Positions 6,585-14,273 of a stretch of DNA of 17,259 bases are shown here, in pieces (within the stretch, counting starts at the first letter, position 1; every line of letters starts with the position of its first letter). The translations under genes were made by a program, and so were the position numbers. Source of the DNA: UBA7236 sp043727235 (GTDB lineage Bacteria; Bacteroidota; Bacteroidia; Chitinophagales; BACL12); the NCBI GenBank assembly GCA_043727235.1, contig JAYSYX010000458.1, forward strand, positions 1 through 17,259, read 5' to 3'. The notes beneath the pieces are model-generated. The model saw nothing but the letters and a program-made list of their open reading frames with translations, was not told where the DNA came from and did not search any database.

Positions 6585-9314
6585 TCACAACCTAAAACTC
6601 TCCTCCACAATACTCGACTGCTCCTCCACATGAACCTTCGCAAAACCCGTTGCCGGTGATGCACTCGATTTTCTGCTCACCTTTTGTTTTATCATAGTTC
6701 CCATCAAATTCCAAATATAAAACCACGCTCCCATATTTCTTGGTTCTTCCTGCGTCCACATTAATTCAGCATCGGGATATTTATTTAATTCTTCTTTTAA
6801 CCTGGTCATAGGAAAAGGATATAATTGTTCCACACGTAAAATGGCGATATCTTTTCTTTCATTTTTTTGTTGATATTCATACAGATCGTAATATACTTTC
6901 CCACTGCATAAAATAACGCGTTTAACTTCTTTCTCATTGGCATACCTATCTCCTATCAGCGCTTCAAATTTACCTTCCGATAGTTCAGTTAATGGCGATT
7001 GCACCAGTGGATGTCGCAATAAACTTTTAGGGCTCATGATGATCAGTGGTCTGCGAAAATCAAAGGCTAGTTGTCGTCTTAATACATGGAAAAAATTTGC
7101 CGGAGTAGTAATATTCGCAACAATTAAATTACCTTCCGCACACAATTGTAAAAATCGCTCCAACCGTGCACTGGAGTGTTCCGGACCCTGTCCTTCATAA
7201 CCATGAGGCAACAACATAACTAGTCCGCTCATACGCTGCCATTTACTTACACTTGCAGCAATAAACTGATCAATAATTGTTTGTGCACCATTATTAAAGT
7301 CGCCAAACTGAGCCTCCCATACAACCAATGGATCTGGACATGCAAGACTATAACCAAATTCAAAACCCAGTACTCCAAATTCGCTCAATAAAGAATTATA
7401 AATTCTGAATTTACCTTGTTTTTCGGTGAGATGATTCAAACGAATATATTCCTCGTTTGTATTTTCTTCACGTAATACCGCATGCCTATGACTAAAAGTT
7501 CCTCTGCGAACATCTTGTCCGCTCATACGAACATCCTGTCCATCTAATAAAATAGTTCCGTAAGCAAGCAATTCCGCTAATGCCCAGTCAATTTTATTTT
7601 CTGATAAAAGTTTTTTATTTGACTCAAATAATTTTTCTATTTTTCTCAGTTTCACAAAACCCTCCGGCACTTTAAACATGTTATCCGTAACCAGCTTAAT
7701 TTTTTCCTTGTTTACTTTTGTTTCCGGTGTATTACTGAAATCTACTGCGATGTCAATTATTTTTTTTAGTTTTCTCCATGCTTCTTCCGGAGCTTGATAT
7801 TGATATTTAAGGGGTTTTTGTTTGGTAAGATCTAATCTGCTTTGTAATTCATTCCAGAAATCTTTTTCCATTTCTGTTGCGAGTTGTTTATCAATATCGT
7901 GACTCGCTAATAATTTCTGAACATAAATTTCGCGGGGATTCAATTTGTTTTCAATTAATTTATATAATGCTGGTTGTGTGTATTTCGGATCATCACCTTC
8001 GTTATGTCCGTGTTTTCTATAGCACAACATATCAATGAAAATATCTTTATTAAATTCCTGACGATATTCTACAGCCAACTCACATGCAAATACCACTGCT
8101 TCCGCATCATCCCCATTTACATGAATAACAGGCGACTGAATTGTTGCAGCGTAACTTGTACAATAATTACTCGTGCGTGCGTCATCAAAATCGGTAGTAA
8201 ATCCTATCTGATTATTAATTACAAAGTGCAAAGTACCTCCAACTCTGTAACCTTTAAGATTGCTCATTTGCAATACTTCATATACAACACCTTGTCCAGC
8301 AATGGCAGCATCACCGTGGATTGTTATTGGCATTATTTTATCCCAATCTTCATTATATAAAACATCAGTCTTAGCTCTTACAAATCCTTGCATAACAGGA
8401 TTAACGGCTTCTAAATGGGAAGGGTTTGGTGTCAATTTTAAATGCACTTTTTTTCCTGAACTTGTTTCTACCTGCGATGAATAACCAAGATGATATTTCA
8501 CATCTCCATCACCCATTGTAGTATCAGGAATTGCCGTTCCTTCAAATTCATTAAATATTTGTTCGTAGGTTTTTCCAAGTATATTTGCCAATACATTTAA
8601 TCGTCCCCGATGTGCCATTCCGAAAACAAATTCTTCTACTCCCATTGCCGCACCTTTTGTTATAATTGCGTCTAAAGCCGGAATGGTTGTTTCTCCCCCC
8701 TCCAATGAAAATCTTTTTTGTCCAACATATTTTTTTTCGAGAAATTGTTCAAATACGACAGTATCATTTAATTTTTTGAGGATACGTTTTTTTAGTTCTA
8801 CGGGAAATAAAATATTTTTTCCTGAAATTTCAATTTTACCCTGAAACCATTTTTTTTCTATTGGATCAATAATATAATTATATTCATACCCAAGACTTCT
8901 GCAATAACAATTTTCGAGATGGATAATGATCTCTTGCAGAGTGGCATTTTCCATTCCCACCAAAATACCTGCACCAAATTTTTTACTCAAATCGGAGTCA
9001 GTAAATCCCAATTGATCTAAATTTAATTGTGCATTGCGGTCCTTGCGTGGTTTTAGCGGATTTGTTTTAGAGATCAAATGGCCCTTTTCTCGATAAGCCA
9101 AAATCGCATTATAGACTTTTAATTCCGCTGCCAAATTGGATATACTGATATTTTCAGAATGCCCATTAGAAGAAAAATTTTGTTGGGCAAAGTCAAACCC
9201 CTCAAAAAACTTTTTCCATTCCGAATCTATTTTGGAAGGATCTGCTAAATAATTCTGATATAAACTCTCGATGTATTGAGGTTCCGCATTTGCTATGTAT
9301 GAAAACTTGTCCAT
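6585..9314 (-). CDS. sucA: 2-oxoglutarate dehydrogenase E1 component
   Basis: This is the thiamine-diphosphate-dependent E1 subunit that decarboxylates 2-oxoglutarate and succinylates the E2 lipoyl group. At 909 residues it is close to the usual 900-950. The N-terminus has the E1o-specific segment YIESLYQNYLADP, used in other species for complex assembly. Further landmarks are FGMAHRGRLNVLANI, HGDAAIAGQGVVYE and NNQIGFTT from the ThDP-binding half, and WEAQFGDFNNGAQTIIDQFI with LLPHGYEGQGPEHSSAR from the C-terminal transketolase-like half. The C-terminus (ASPATGFAKVHVEEQ, then ESFRL) aligns with the normal E1o end, so the TGA at 6585 is genuine. The ATG at 9314 precedes the conserved N-terminal segment directly. 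sucB follows on the same strand. A promoter-like pair lies about 60-90 bases upstream. Confidence 0.97.
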   Translation of the reverse strand: MDKFSYIANAEPQYIESLYQNYLADPSKIDSEWKKFFEGFDFAQQNFSSNGHSENISISNLAAELKVYNAILAYREKGHLISKTNPLKPRKDRNAQLNLDQLGFTDSDLSKKFGAGILVGMENATLQEIIIHLENCYCRSLGYEYNYIIDPIEKKWFQGKIEISGKNILFPVELKKRILKKLNDTVVFEQFLEKKYVGQKRFSLEGGETTIPALDAIITKGAAMGVEEFVFGMAHRGRLNVLANILGKTYEQIFNEFEGTAIPDTTMGDGDVKYHLGYSSQVETSSGKKVHLKLTPNPSHLEAVNPVMQGFVRAKTDVLYNEDWDKIMPITIHGDAAIAGQGVVYEVLQMSNLKGYRVGGTLHFVINNQIGFTTDFDDARTSNYCTSYAATIQSPVIHVNGDDAEAVVFACELAVEYRQEFNKDIFIDMLCYRKHGHNEGDDPKYTQPALYKLIENKLNPREIYVQKLLASHDIDKQLATEMEKDFWNELQSRLDLTKQKPLKYQYQAPEEAWRKLKKIIDIAVDFSNTPETKVNKEKIKLVTDNMFKVPEGFVKLRKIEKLFESNKKLLSENKIDWALAELLAYGTILLDGQDVRMSGQDVRRGTFSHRHAVLREENTNEEYIRLNHLTEKQGKFRIYNSLLSEFGVLGFEFGYSLACPDPLVVWEAQFGDFNNGAQTIIDQFIAASVSKWQRMSGLVMLLPHGYEGQGPEHSSARLERFLQLCAEGNLIVANITTPANFFHVLRRQLAFDFRRPLIIMSPKSLLRHPLVQSPLTELSEGKFEALIGDRYANEKEVKRVILCSGKVYYDLYEYQQKNERKDIAILRVEQLYPFPMTRLKEELNKYPDAELMWTQEEPRNMGAWFYIWNLMGTMIKQKVSRKSSASPATGFAKVHVEEQSSIVEESFRL

Positions 9315-9364
9315 TTCTTTCTGTTTCTTATTCTGATTTTTAACAGGTAAACTGCCCCTTTAGT

Positions 9365-9391
9365 TTGAAGGAACAAATATCGGTAGTTTTG
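9365..9391 (+). promoter_or_regulatory. Candidate promoter of the radical SAM operon
   Basis: TAGTTTTG at 9384-9391 matches TAnnTTTG exactly. A TTG at 9365-9367 lies 16 bases upstream, slightly short of the usual 19-21. The predicted start, near 9397, would leave a leader of about 33 bases before the GTG at 9430. It is interleaved with the oppositely directed sucA candidate. Confidence 0.33.
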
Positions 9392-9403
9392 GGCAGGATA
9401 CAA
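9374..9403 (-). promoter_or_regulatory. Candidate sucA promoter
   Basis: On the - strand, a TTG (9401-9403) is followed after 19 bases by GATATTTG (9374-9381), one mismatch from the Bacteroidota -7 consensus TAnnTTTG, with the usual spacing from a -33 TTG. Transcription would start near 9367, giving a leader of about 50 bases before sucA. It overlaps the candidate promoter for the opposite direction. Confidence 0.38.
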
Positions 9404-9429
9404 TTAGATTTTCTGCTTAATATTGTTTT

Positions 9430-10323
9430 GTGATACAGGAAATACAGGCAAAAACCATTCTCAATAAAAAGAAAAAACGGGATAACTGGTTTTTGGATGA
9501 ATTTACTGCAAATGCCTATGAGGGTTGCAGTATGAATTGCCTTTACTGTTATGTGCGGGGAAGCAAATATGGGGTGAATATGGAAGAGAAACTTTCCGTA
9601 AAAATTAATGCGCCGGAGGTTTTAGAACGACAATTACAATTTCGTGTAAAAAAGCAACAATATGGTTTTGTGGTTTTGTCCAGCGCCACAGATGCTTATA
9701 TGCCTGTGGATGCTAAATACGGAATGACAAAAAAGTTTCTGGAATTATTTCTGAAATATCGATTTCCTGTGCACATTATCACAAAATCTGATTTGGTATT
9801 ACATGATATGGATCTGCTAAAAAAAATTGATGAACAAGCAATATTGCCTGATGATCTGAAAATCAGTTTAAATCGCGGAACATTAATTACCTTTTCCATT
9901 TCATCTTTAGATCAAACCATCACCGATCATCTTGAACCCGGTGCAATTTCACCGATAAAAAGATTGGAGGCTATGCAAAATATAAAAGAGGCTGGATTAA
10001 TAACCGGATTAAATTGTTTGCCAATTTTACCCTTTATTTCTGACAGTGAAGAAAAAATAGAGGAGATGATATCCACTGCAAAAAAATATGGAGCAGATTA
10101 TGTTTTAATTGGTGGACTCACTCTTTTTGGAAAAGATGCTGCTTCCTCAAAAACTTTGTATTATAAATTTTTGGAGCGATATCATCCTCATTTAGTGCAA
10201 CATTATAAGAGTTTATATAGAATTTGGCCTTTCCCTCCAAAGGTATATCATGAAAACATTAATGAAATGGTAAAAAAATTATGTGCGAAGTATGACATCA
10301 GGAACAGTATCTTAGCAAATTAA
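9430..10323 (+). CDS. SPL-family radical SAM protein
   Basis: This is a 297-residue radical SAM enzyme. The iron-sulfur motif CSMNCLYC (Cys33, 37, 40) sits in NAYEGCSMNCLYCYVRG, the form typical of the spore-photoproduct-lyase-like branch (COG1533, Rv2578c type) found widely in non-sporulating bacteria. Downstream segments VVLSSATDAYMPVD and SISSLDQTITDHLEPGA fit the TIM-barrel strands of that group, and KRLEAMQNIKEAGL is the usual helix after the SISSLD strand. It has no C-terminal twitch or SPASM cysteine cluster. The substrate is unknown; photolyase-like annotation of such proteins rests on similarity only. It starts with GTG; the next in-frame ATG lies past the iron-sulfur motif. The next gene begins one base after the TAA, and an AlkD-type glycosylase follows, so a DNA-related role is possible but unproven. 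Confidence 0.88.
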   Translation: MIQEIQAKTILNKKKKRDNWFLDEFTANAYEGCSMNCLYCYVRGSKYGVNMEEKLSVKINAPEVLERQLQFRVKKQQYGFVVLSSATDAYMPVDAKYGMTKKFLELFLKYRFPVHIITKSDLVLHDMDLLKKIDEQAILPDDLKISLNRGTLITFSISSLDQTITDHLEPGAISPIKRLEAMQNIKEAGLITGLNCLPILPFISDSEEKIEEMISTAKKYGADYVLIGGLTLFGKDAASSKTLYYKFLERYHPHLVQHYKSLYRIWPFPPKVYHENINEMVKKLCAKYDIRNSILAN

Positions 10324-10324
10324 T

Positions 10325-11155
10325 ATGGAACAACAATTATTAGCTTATCGCGATGGTATTTATTTACCTAAGAACAAGATCAGTATTGGAACAGATGATC
10401 TTGGTTTCGAACGCGGATTTGCAGTGTTCGATTATTGCAGAGTAAGAAATGGCGTCATCCCATTTTTAAAGGAACATCTATTGCGGCTTGTTCACTCGCA
10501 ATCATTACTGCGACTCCATTCCAAGGCACACATGGAAGATGTTAAAAATATTTTGGAGACCTTGCAGAAAGAAAACATGCTAATAAATTCCTATTTCAAA
10601 TGTATTATTTCCGCAAGAATGATTGACAATAAATTATCCGCCATTCTTACTGTTTATCAGGATATTTTTAAAGAGTATGAACAACAAATGTTTAATAAAG
10701 GAATAACACTTATTCTTCATGAATATGCAAAACCATTTCCGGAATATAAAACTACATTTTATTTAGGCTCATTAAGGGAATATGACAGAATGCTGGAAAG
10801 TAACGCGGAGGACATACTTTTTTATTACGACAATTTTGTACGTGAATGTTCCCGTTGTAATATTTTCATTATCAAAGGAGGATTAATATACACTCCGTAT
10901 AAAAATATACTAAAAGGTGTAACGCGACATCATGTAATAAATTGTTTAAAAGAACAGTTTATGGTGATTGAAAAAGACATTTCCATTAAAGAATTATTTG
11001 AAGCTGATGAAGTATTTATTTCCAGTACAACTAAAAACATTATGCCGGTAGTAAGAATTGAAGACCAAATGATAGGAAATGGCAAACCAGGAAATATCAC
11101 AAATATGTTAATCCCATTATTCGAAAATTATTGTAATAAATATGTCGCTGAATAA
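10325..11155 (+). CDS. Class IV PLP-dependent aminotransferase
   Basis: This is a 276-residue fold-type IV PLP enzyme, the family of branched-chain and D-amino-acid aminotransferases and aminodeoxychorismate lyase. Visible signatures are DLGFERGFAVFDYCRV (about 25-40), the Schiff-base lysine in EYKTTFYLGSL (K142), VRECSRCNIFII with the PLP-binding Glu (E174, 32 residues after the Lys as in D-amino-acid aminotransferase), ILKGVTRHHVI, and DEVFISSTTKNIMPV. The catalytic set is intact. The substrate cannot be assigned. In place of the usual LPNYL-type sequence after the Lys it has TTFYLGSL, so it is unlikely to be a standard IlvE. It starts one base after the radical SAM gene and its end overlaps the AlkD gene by 14 bases, so translation of all three is probably coupled. 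Confidence 0.9.
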   Translation: MEQQLLAYRDGIYLPKNKISIGTDDLGFERGFAVFDYCRVRNGVIPFLKEHLLRLVHSQSLLRLHSKAHMEDVKNILETLQKENMLINSYFKCIISARMIDNKLSAILTVYQDIFKEYEQQMFNKGITLILHEYAKPFPEYKTTFYLGSLREYDRMLESNAEDILFYYDNFVRECSRCNIFIIKGGLIYTPYKNILKGVTRHHVINCLKEQFMVIEKDISIKELFEADEVFISSTTKNIMPVVRIEDQMIGNGKPGNITNMLIPLFENYCNKYVAE

Positions 11156-11705
11156 AATTAAAAAAGTTTTAAAAGCTGCCGGCCACCCTGACCGGATTGA
11201 ACAGTTAAAAATTGTTGCTCCCGGTGCAAAAGGTATTTATGGCGTGAGAATGCCCGTCATCAACGAATTGGCGAAAGAAAATAAAGAAGGTGGTTTTGAC
11301 CTTGTTGAAGAATTATGGCGCTCAGGCGCATATGAAGAAAAAATACTTGCTGCAAAAATAATTCGATTGATAGCTAAACAGGATCCCGAAAGAGCCATAA
11401 CACTTGTAGAAATATATGCCGATGGAATTGATAATTGGGCAGTTTGTGATACACTTGGAATGCAAAGTTTAAAATCTATTAATAAAATCCGAACTAAAGA
11501 AGTTTTTGTTTTAGCTGAAAAATTATCCGTCTCTGATAATATGTGGCACCGAAGACTTTCCCTCGTTCTATTGGAAGATTTTTGTAAACGACCCGAATTA
11601 CATGCTGCTATCTGGAAACTGATTAATAAACAAAAGGGTGATAAAGAATATTACGTGAAAAAAGCAGTGGTTTGGCTGGAAAGCAGTATCCAAAAAGAAC
11701 GTTAA
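11142..11705 (+). CDS. AlkD-like DNA alkylation repair protein
   Basis: This is a HEAT-repeat DNA glycosylase of the AlkD family, which removes bulky or cationic alkylated purines without base flipping. At 187 residues it is shorter than AlkD (about 235), mainly at the N-terminus. The functional residues appear kept: DNWAVCD supplies the Trp/Asp pair (W99, D103; W109/D113 in Bacillus AlkD), MWHRRLS supplies the Arg (R138, 35 residues after the Asp as in AlkD), and KKAVVWLE supplies a C-terminal Trp (W178). The start, YGVRMPVINELAKE, matches the usual start of the domain. The ATG lies inside the end of the aminotransferase gene (14-base overlap), which favours this start. It is the last gene of the tight three-gene unit. 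The arsenosugar cluster begins 77 bases later, and co-transcription cannot be excluded. Confidence 0.88.
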   Translation: MSLNKIKKVLKAAGHPDRIEQLKIVAPGAKGIYGVRMPVINELAKENKEGGFDLVEELWRSGAYEEKILAAKIIRLIAKQDPERAITLVEIYADGIDNWAVCDTLGMQSLKSINKIRTKEVFVLAEKLSVSDNMWHRRLSLVLLEDFCKRPELHAAIWKLINKQKGDKEYYVKKAVVWLESSIQKER

Positions 11706-11782
11706 AAAAAGTTTAACATATAGTTTCGGAAATGCTTTCTATTTTAGCCGAACTATTCATTAGCAATTCAGGTTTGACGGCT

Positions 11783-12487
11783 ATGCATCTCAAAGAGGTA
11801 AAAAATACGGCTCTGCTGCTTTTCACGCGTTCTGCGGAAGAAGAAGCAATAGCTAAAGACTACACAGATGTGCATTCTTTTCATGCAAATCTTCTGATTG
11901 CAAAAAATCTCATTAGTCATACCGAAAAAATTGCCCGTGAAAGTGGTTTGCCGTGTTTTACAATAAACACCGCTCTTCAAACCGGAAATTCTTTCGCCGA
12001 AAGACTGAATAATGCATTTACAGGTATATTTCAACTTGGTTTTGAAAACGTTATCGCTATCGGAAATGATTGTCCTACCTTAACTCCAGCTGATCTTTTA
12101 TTTGCTGCACAAGATCTTCAAATAAAAGATGTTGTTATCGGTCCCGCGGCGGATGGCGGATTGTATCTTATAGGACTTAAAAATAAATTCCTCAGAACTG
12201 AATTATTTAATAATATTCCATGGGAAACTGATCAGGTAAGTGCTGCATTTATTCAATATTTAGATTCCACTGAGACAGATTATGTAATTTCAGAACAAAA
12301 AAGTGATCTCGATCATAAGTCGGATCTATTTCCAATACTTAATAATAATTTTTTATCTTTTTCTTTCAGAAAAATAATTGCTGCAATTTTAGCTTCAATA
12401 GGAAGTTACAAATTGGCAATATTCAGCAATCCAACTTCCACGATCTTTCGTAAATACCCTTTATTCAGGGGTCCGCCCGCTGCTTAA
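11783..12487 (+). CDS. Diverged DUF2064 / TIGR04282-type glycosyltransferase-like protein
   Basis: This is a 234-residue protein of the DUF2064 group (GT-A-like nucleotidyl/glycosyltransferase fold), to which the arsenosugar-associated family TIGR04282 belongs. It keeps TALLLFTRS (9-16), VIAIGNDCPTLTPADL (90-105) with the probable metal/nucleotide Asp, and VVIGPAADGGLYLIGL (117-132). It lacks the basic loop GKVKTRLA that the second copy at 14274 has; the equivalent stretch reads SAEEEAIAKD, so nucleotide binding may be altered. The C-terminus carries about 40 extra residues with a hydrophobic patch (IIAAILASIG). I chose ATG at 11783 because family members start a few residues before the first strand. 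ATG at 11732 is in frame and adds 17 residues. It may be an accessory or non-catalytic partner of the second copy. Confidence 0.72.
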   Translation: MHLKEVKNTALLLFTRSAEEEAIAKDYTDVHSFHANLLIAKNLISHTEKIARESGLPCFTINTALQTGNSFAERLNNAFTGIFQLGFENVIAIGNDCPTLTPADLLFAAQDLQIKDVVIGPAADGGLYLIGLKNKFLRTELFNNIPWETDQVSAAFIQYLDSTETDYVISEQKSDLDHKSDLFPILNNNFLSFSFRKIIAAILASIGSYKLAIFSNPTSTIFRKYPLFRGPPAA

Positions 12488-12602
12488 TTCATTGTACAAC
12501 ATTTGAACAATTGTGGTTTACTTCTGTTTTACAGAATGCTTCACTACAAAAATTATAGCGGCAATTAATATATTATTTCATTTTAAAATCAATAAAAAAA
12601 TA

Positions 12603-12941
12603 ATGGAACGTTCAACTTACTACGACCCAAAAGACCTAAAAAATTTCGGAAAGATCAGCGATTGGGATGCTGAATTAGGAAAAGCTTTTTTTGATTATTA
12701 CGGAAAAGTTTTCGCTGAAGGTGCATTAACCGCACGCGAAAAAAGTTTAATTGCATTGGCAGTTTCTCATGCAATTCAATGTCCATATTGTATCGATGCA
12801 TATACACAAGACACAATGGCAAAGGGATGTGATGAAGAACAAATGATGGAAGCAATTCACGTTGCATCAGCAATTCGCGGAGGTGCGAGTTTGGTGCATG
12901 GAACGCAGATGATGGCGAAATTTAAGGAGATAGCTATGTAG
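12603..12941 (+). CDS. Arsenosugar-associated AhpD/CMD-like peroxidase-family protein
   Basis: This is a 112-residue, single-domain alkylhydroperoxidase/carboxymuconolactone-decarboxylase-type protein. ALTAREKSLIALAVSHAIQCPYC (41-63), then IDAYTQ, AHxASA-like IHVASAIRGGASLVHG, gives the CMD signature with a CxxC pair at Cys60/Cys63. In AhpD the second Cys is followed by three residues and a His; here that position is Tyr67, so classical AhpD peroxidase chemistry may not apply. Its position just before arsS matches the small family described as arsenosugar biosynthesis-associated peroxidase-like proteins. A thiol-disulfide or arsenic-redox role is a guess. The start is ATG 12603, directly before the conserved MERSTYYDP. 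The longer frame back to 12513 is an unlikely low-complexity extension. Confidence 0.85.
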   Translation: MERSTYYDPKDLKNFGKISDWDAELGKAFFDYYGKVFAEGALTAREKSLIALAVSHAIQCPYCIDAYTQDTMAKGCDEEQMMEAIHVASAIRGGASLVHGTQMMAKFKEIAM

Positions 12942-13168
12942 TGAATGGGAAGTGGTGAGTGGTGAGTATACTTAGACTAAACAGTAAGTTTTTACTCCTC
13001 ACTAATTTACTCATGGCAAATTGAAAGTATTTAAGTGAATTCGGCCCGGGTGAAGAAAACTCACCACTCACTAAATGAGTAATGAGTAATGAGAAATGAG
13101 TGTGATCCCAGTAAACCGAAGGCTTTTACTCCCGACTAATGACTAATGACTTTTGACAAATAAAAATT
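12942..13168. repeat. Intergenic element with tandem heptanucleotides and inverted arms
   Basis: This gap has no gene. It holds several runs of seven-base units: GTGAGTG/GTGAGTA (12955-12968), AATGAGT-type units (about 13074-13101, four units, one imperfect) and CTAATGA twice (13135-13148). A 13-base perfect inverted repeat pairs 12955-12967 with 13059-13071. Two half-copies can be aligned as direct repeats, each with CAGTAA, then TTTTACTCC, then ACTAAT (from 12982 and from 13110). In between is a short GC-rich island (13041-13050). The layout resembles the heptanucleotide short tandem repeats known between genes of filamentous cyanobacteria; an equivalent in this lineage would be an inference. 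Confidence 0.75.
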
Positions 13169-14227
13169 ATGAAGACAACAAAATCGTTACATGCACAACA
13201 TCACAAATTAGCCGATAATGATTATCAGCTTAAGGTGTTGGAGACGCATGAAATTGCAGCAGCAGATTTTGAAAGGTTTGATGATAAATTAAGCAGTATT
13301 AATTTATTTCCGCTGAAGCCAACTAAGACTGAAATCTTTCAGGTGAATGTTGGATATATGTGTAATCAAACCTGTGCCCATTGCCATGTGGATGCAGGGC
13401 CTGACAGACAGGAAATTATGACGAGAGAAACTATGCAGCAGTGTTTGGATGCTCTTGCTTTAACAGATATTCCTACCGTTGATCTTACAGGTGGTGCTCC
13501 GGAAATGAACCCTGATTTCAGATGGTTTGTGGAAGGCATTTCTAAACTCGGCAGAAAAACAATGGTGCGATGTAATCTCACCATTATTATGGCAAACAAA
13601 AAATATCACGACCTGCCACAATTTTTTGCTGATCATAAAATTGAAGTTATTTCTTCCTTACCATTTTATAATAAATCGAGAACAGATGCGCAACGCGGCG
13701 ATGGTGTTTTTGAAGATAGTATCAAAGCATTGCAAATGTTAAATGATGTTGGATATGGCAAACCGGGTTCGGGATTGATCATGAATTTAGTGTACAATCC
13801 AAGCGGAGCATTTTTACCGGGAGCGCAGGAAACTTTGGAAGCGCAATTTAAAAAAGAATTAAAACGCCAGCATAATATTGAATTTAACGGTTTATTCTGC
13901 ATTACAAATATGCCTATCAGCAGATTTCTTGACTATTTAATTCAGAGTGGGAATTACGAGAGTTATATGCAACAATTAATTGAGGCATTTAATCCTGTTG
14001 CTGCTCAAAATGTAATGTGTAGAAATACCATTTCAATTGGTTGGGAAGGAACAATTTACGATTGTGATTTTAATCAGATGTTGGGATTAAAAGTAAATCA
14101 CGGAACACCGAATCATATTAGTAATTGGGACCTTGACAAACTCAATCATAGGGAAATCGTTTTAAATCAACATTGTTTTGGTTGCACAGCTGGAAGCGGA
14201 AGTAGTTGTGGAGGCACAGTTGCTTAA
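13169..14227 (+). CDS. arsS: Arsenosugar biosynthesis radical SAM protein ArsS, Cys form
   Basis: This is a 352-residue radical SAM enzyme of the ArsS family, which uses SAM to attach a 5'-deoxyadenosyl group to dimethylarsenite, giving the nucleoside precursor of arsenosugars. The radical SAM motif CNQTCAHC lies at Cys65, 69 and 72, followed by DLTGGAPEMNPDFRWF. The C-terminal half (DUF3641 type) carries MCRNTISIGWEGTIYDCDFNQ, with cysteines probably for an auxiliary cluster, and ends in HCFGCTAGSGSSCGG (Cys336, 339, 347). In some relatives the last of these is selenocysteine; here the codon is TGT, so this is the cysteine form, and no UGA recoding is needed. The ATG at 13169 precedes the conserved region in a natural way. 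The following glycosyltransferase starts 46 bases downstream. Confidence 0.93.
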   Translation: MKTTKSLHAQHHKLADNDYQLKVLETHEIAAADFERFDDKLSSINLFPLKPTKTEIFQVNVGYMCNQTCAHCHVDAGPDRQEIMTRETMQQCLDALALTDIPTVDLTGGAPEMNPDFRWFVEGISKLGRKTMVRCNLTIIMANKKYHDLPQFFADHKIEVISSLPFYNKSRTDAQRGDGVFEDSIKALQMLNDVGYGKPGSGLIMNLVYNPSGAFLPGAQETLEAQFKKELKRQHNIEFNGLFCITNMPISRFLDYLIQSGNYESYMQQLIEAFNPVAAQNVMCRNTISIGWEGTIYDCDFNQMLGLKVNHGTPNHISNWDLDKLNHREIVLNQHCFGCTAGSGSSCGGTVA

Positions 14228-14273
14228 TAACTATTCATCTTACAAATTTCATCAATTATTAGAATTAAATAGA

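Noticed and set aside
6470..6664. Open frame on the - strand with an Ala-Val repeat across the hexamer array
   Set aside because: It is an out-of-frame reading of the sucA end and the repeat; no conserved protein and no start signal support it.
12513..12602. Longer start for the AhpD-like protein
   Set aside because: The extension is low-complexity AT-rich sequence and the conserved domain begins at ATG 12603.
13036..13052. GAATTC followed by GGCCCGGG, looking like a cloning linker
   Set aside because: Two restriction-site-like words can arise by chance, and the sequence on both sides continues the same repeat element with no vector sequence.
14178..14273. N-terminal extension of the arsenosugar glycosyltransferase into arsS
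   Set aside because: The extra residues are out-of-frame arsS end plus spacer, and family proteins start near MSGRKALVIM.
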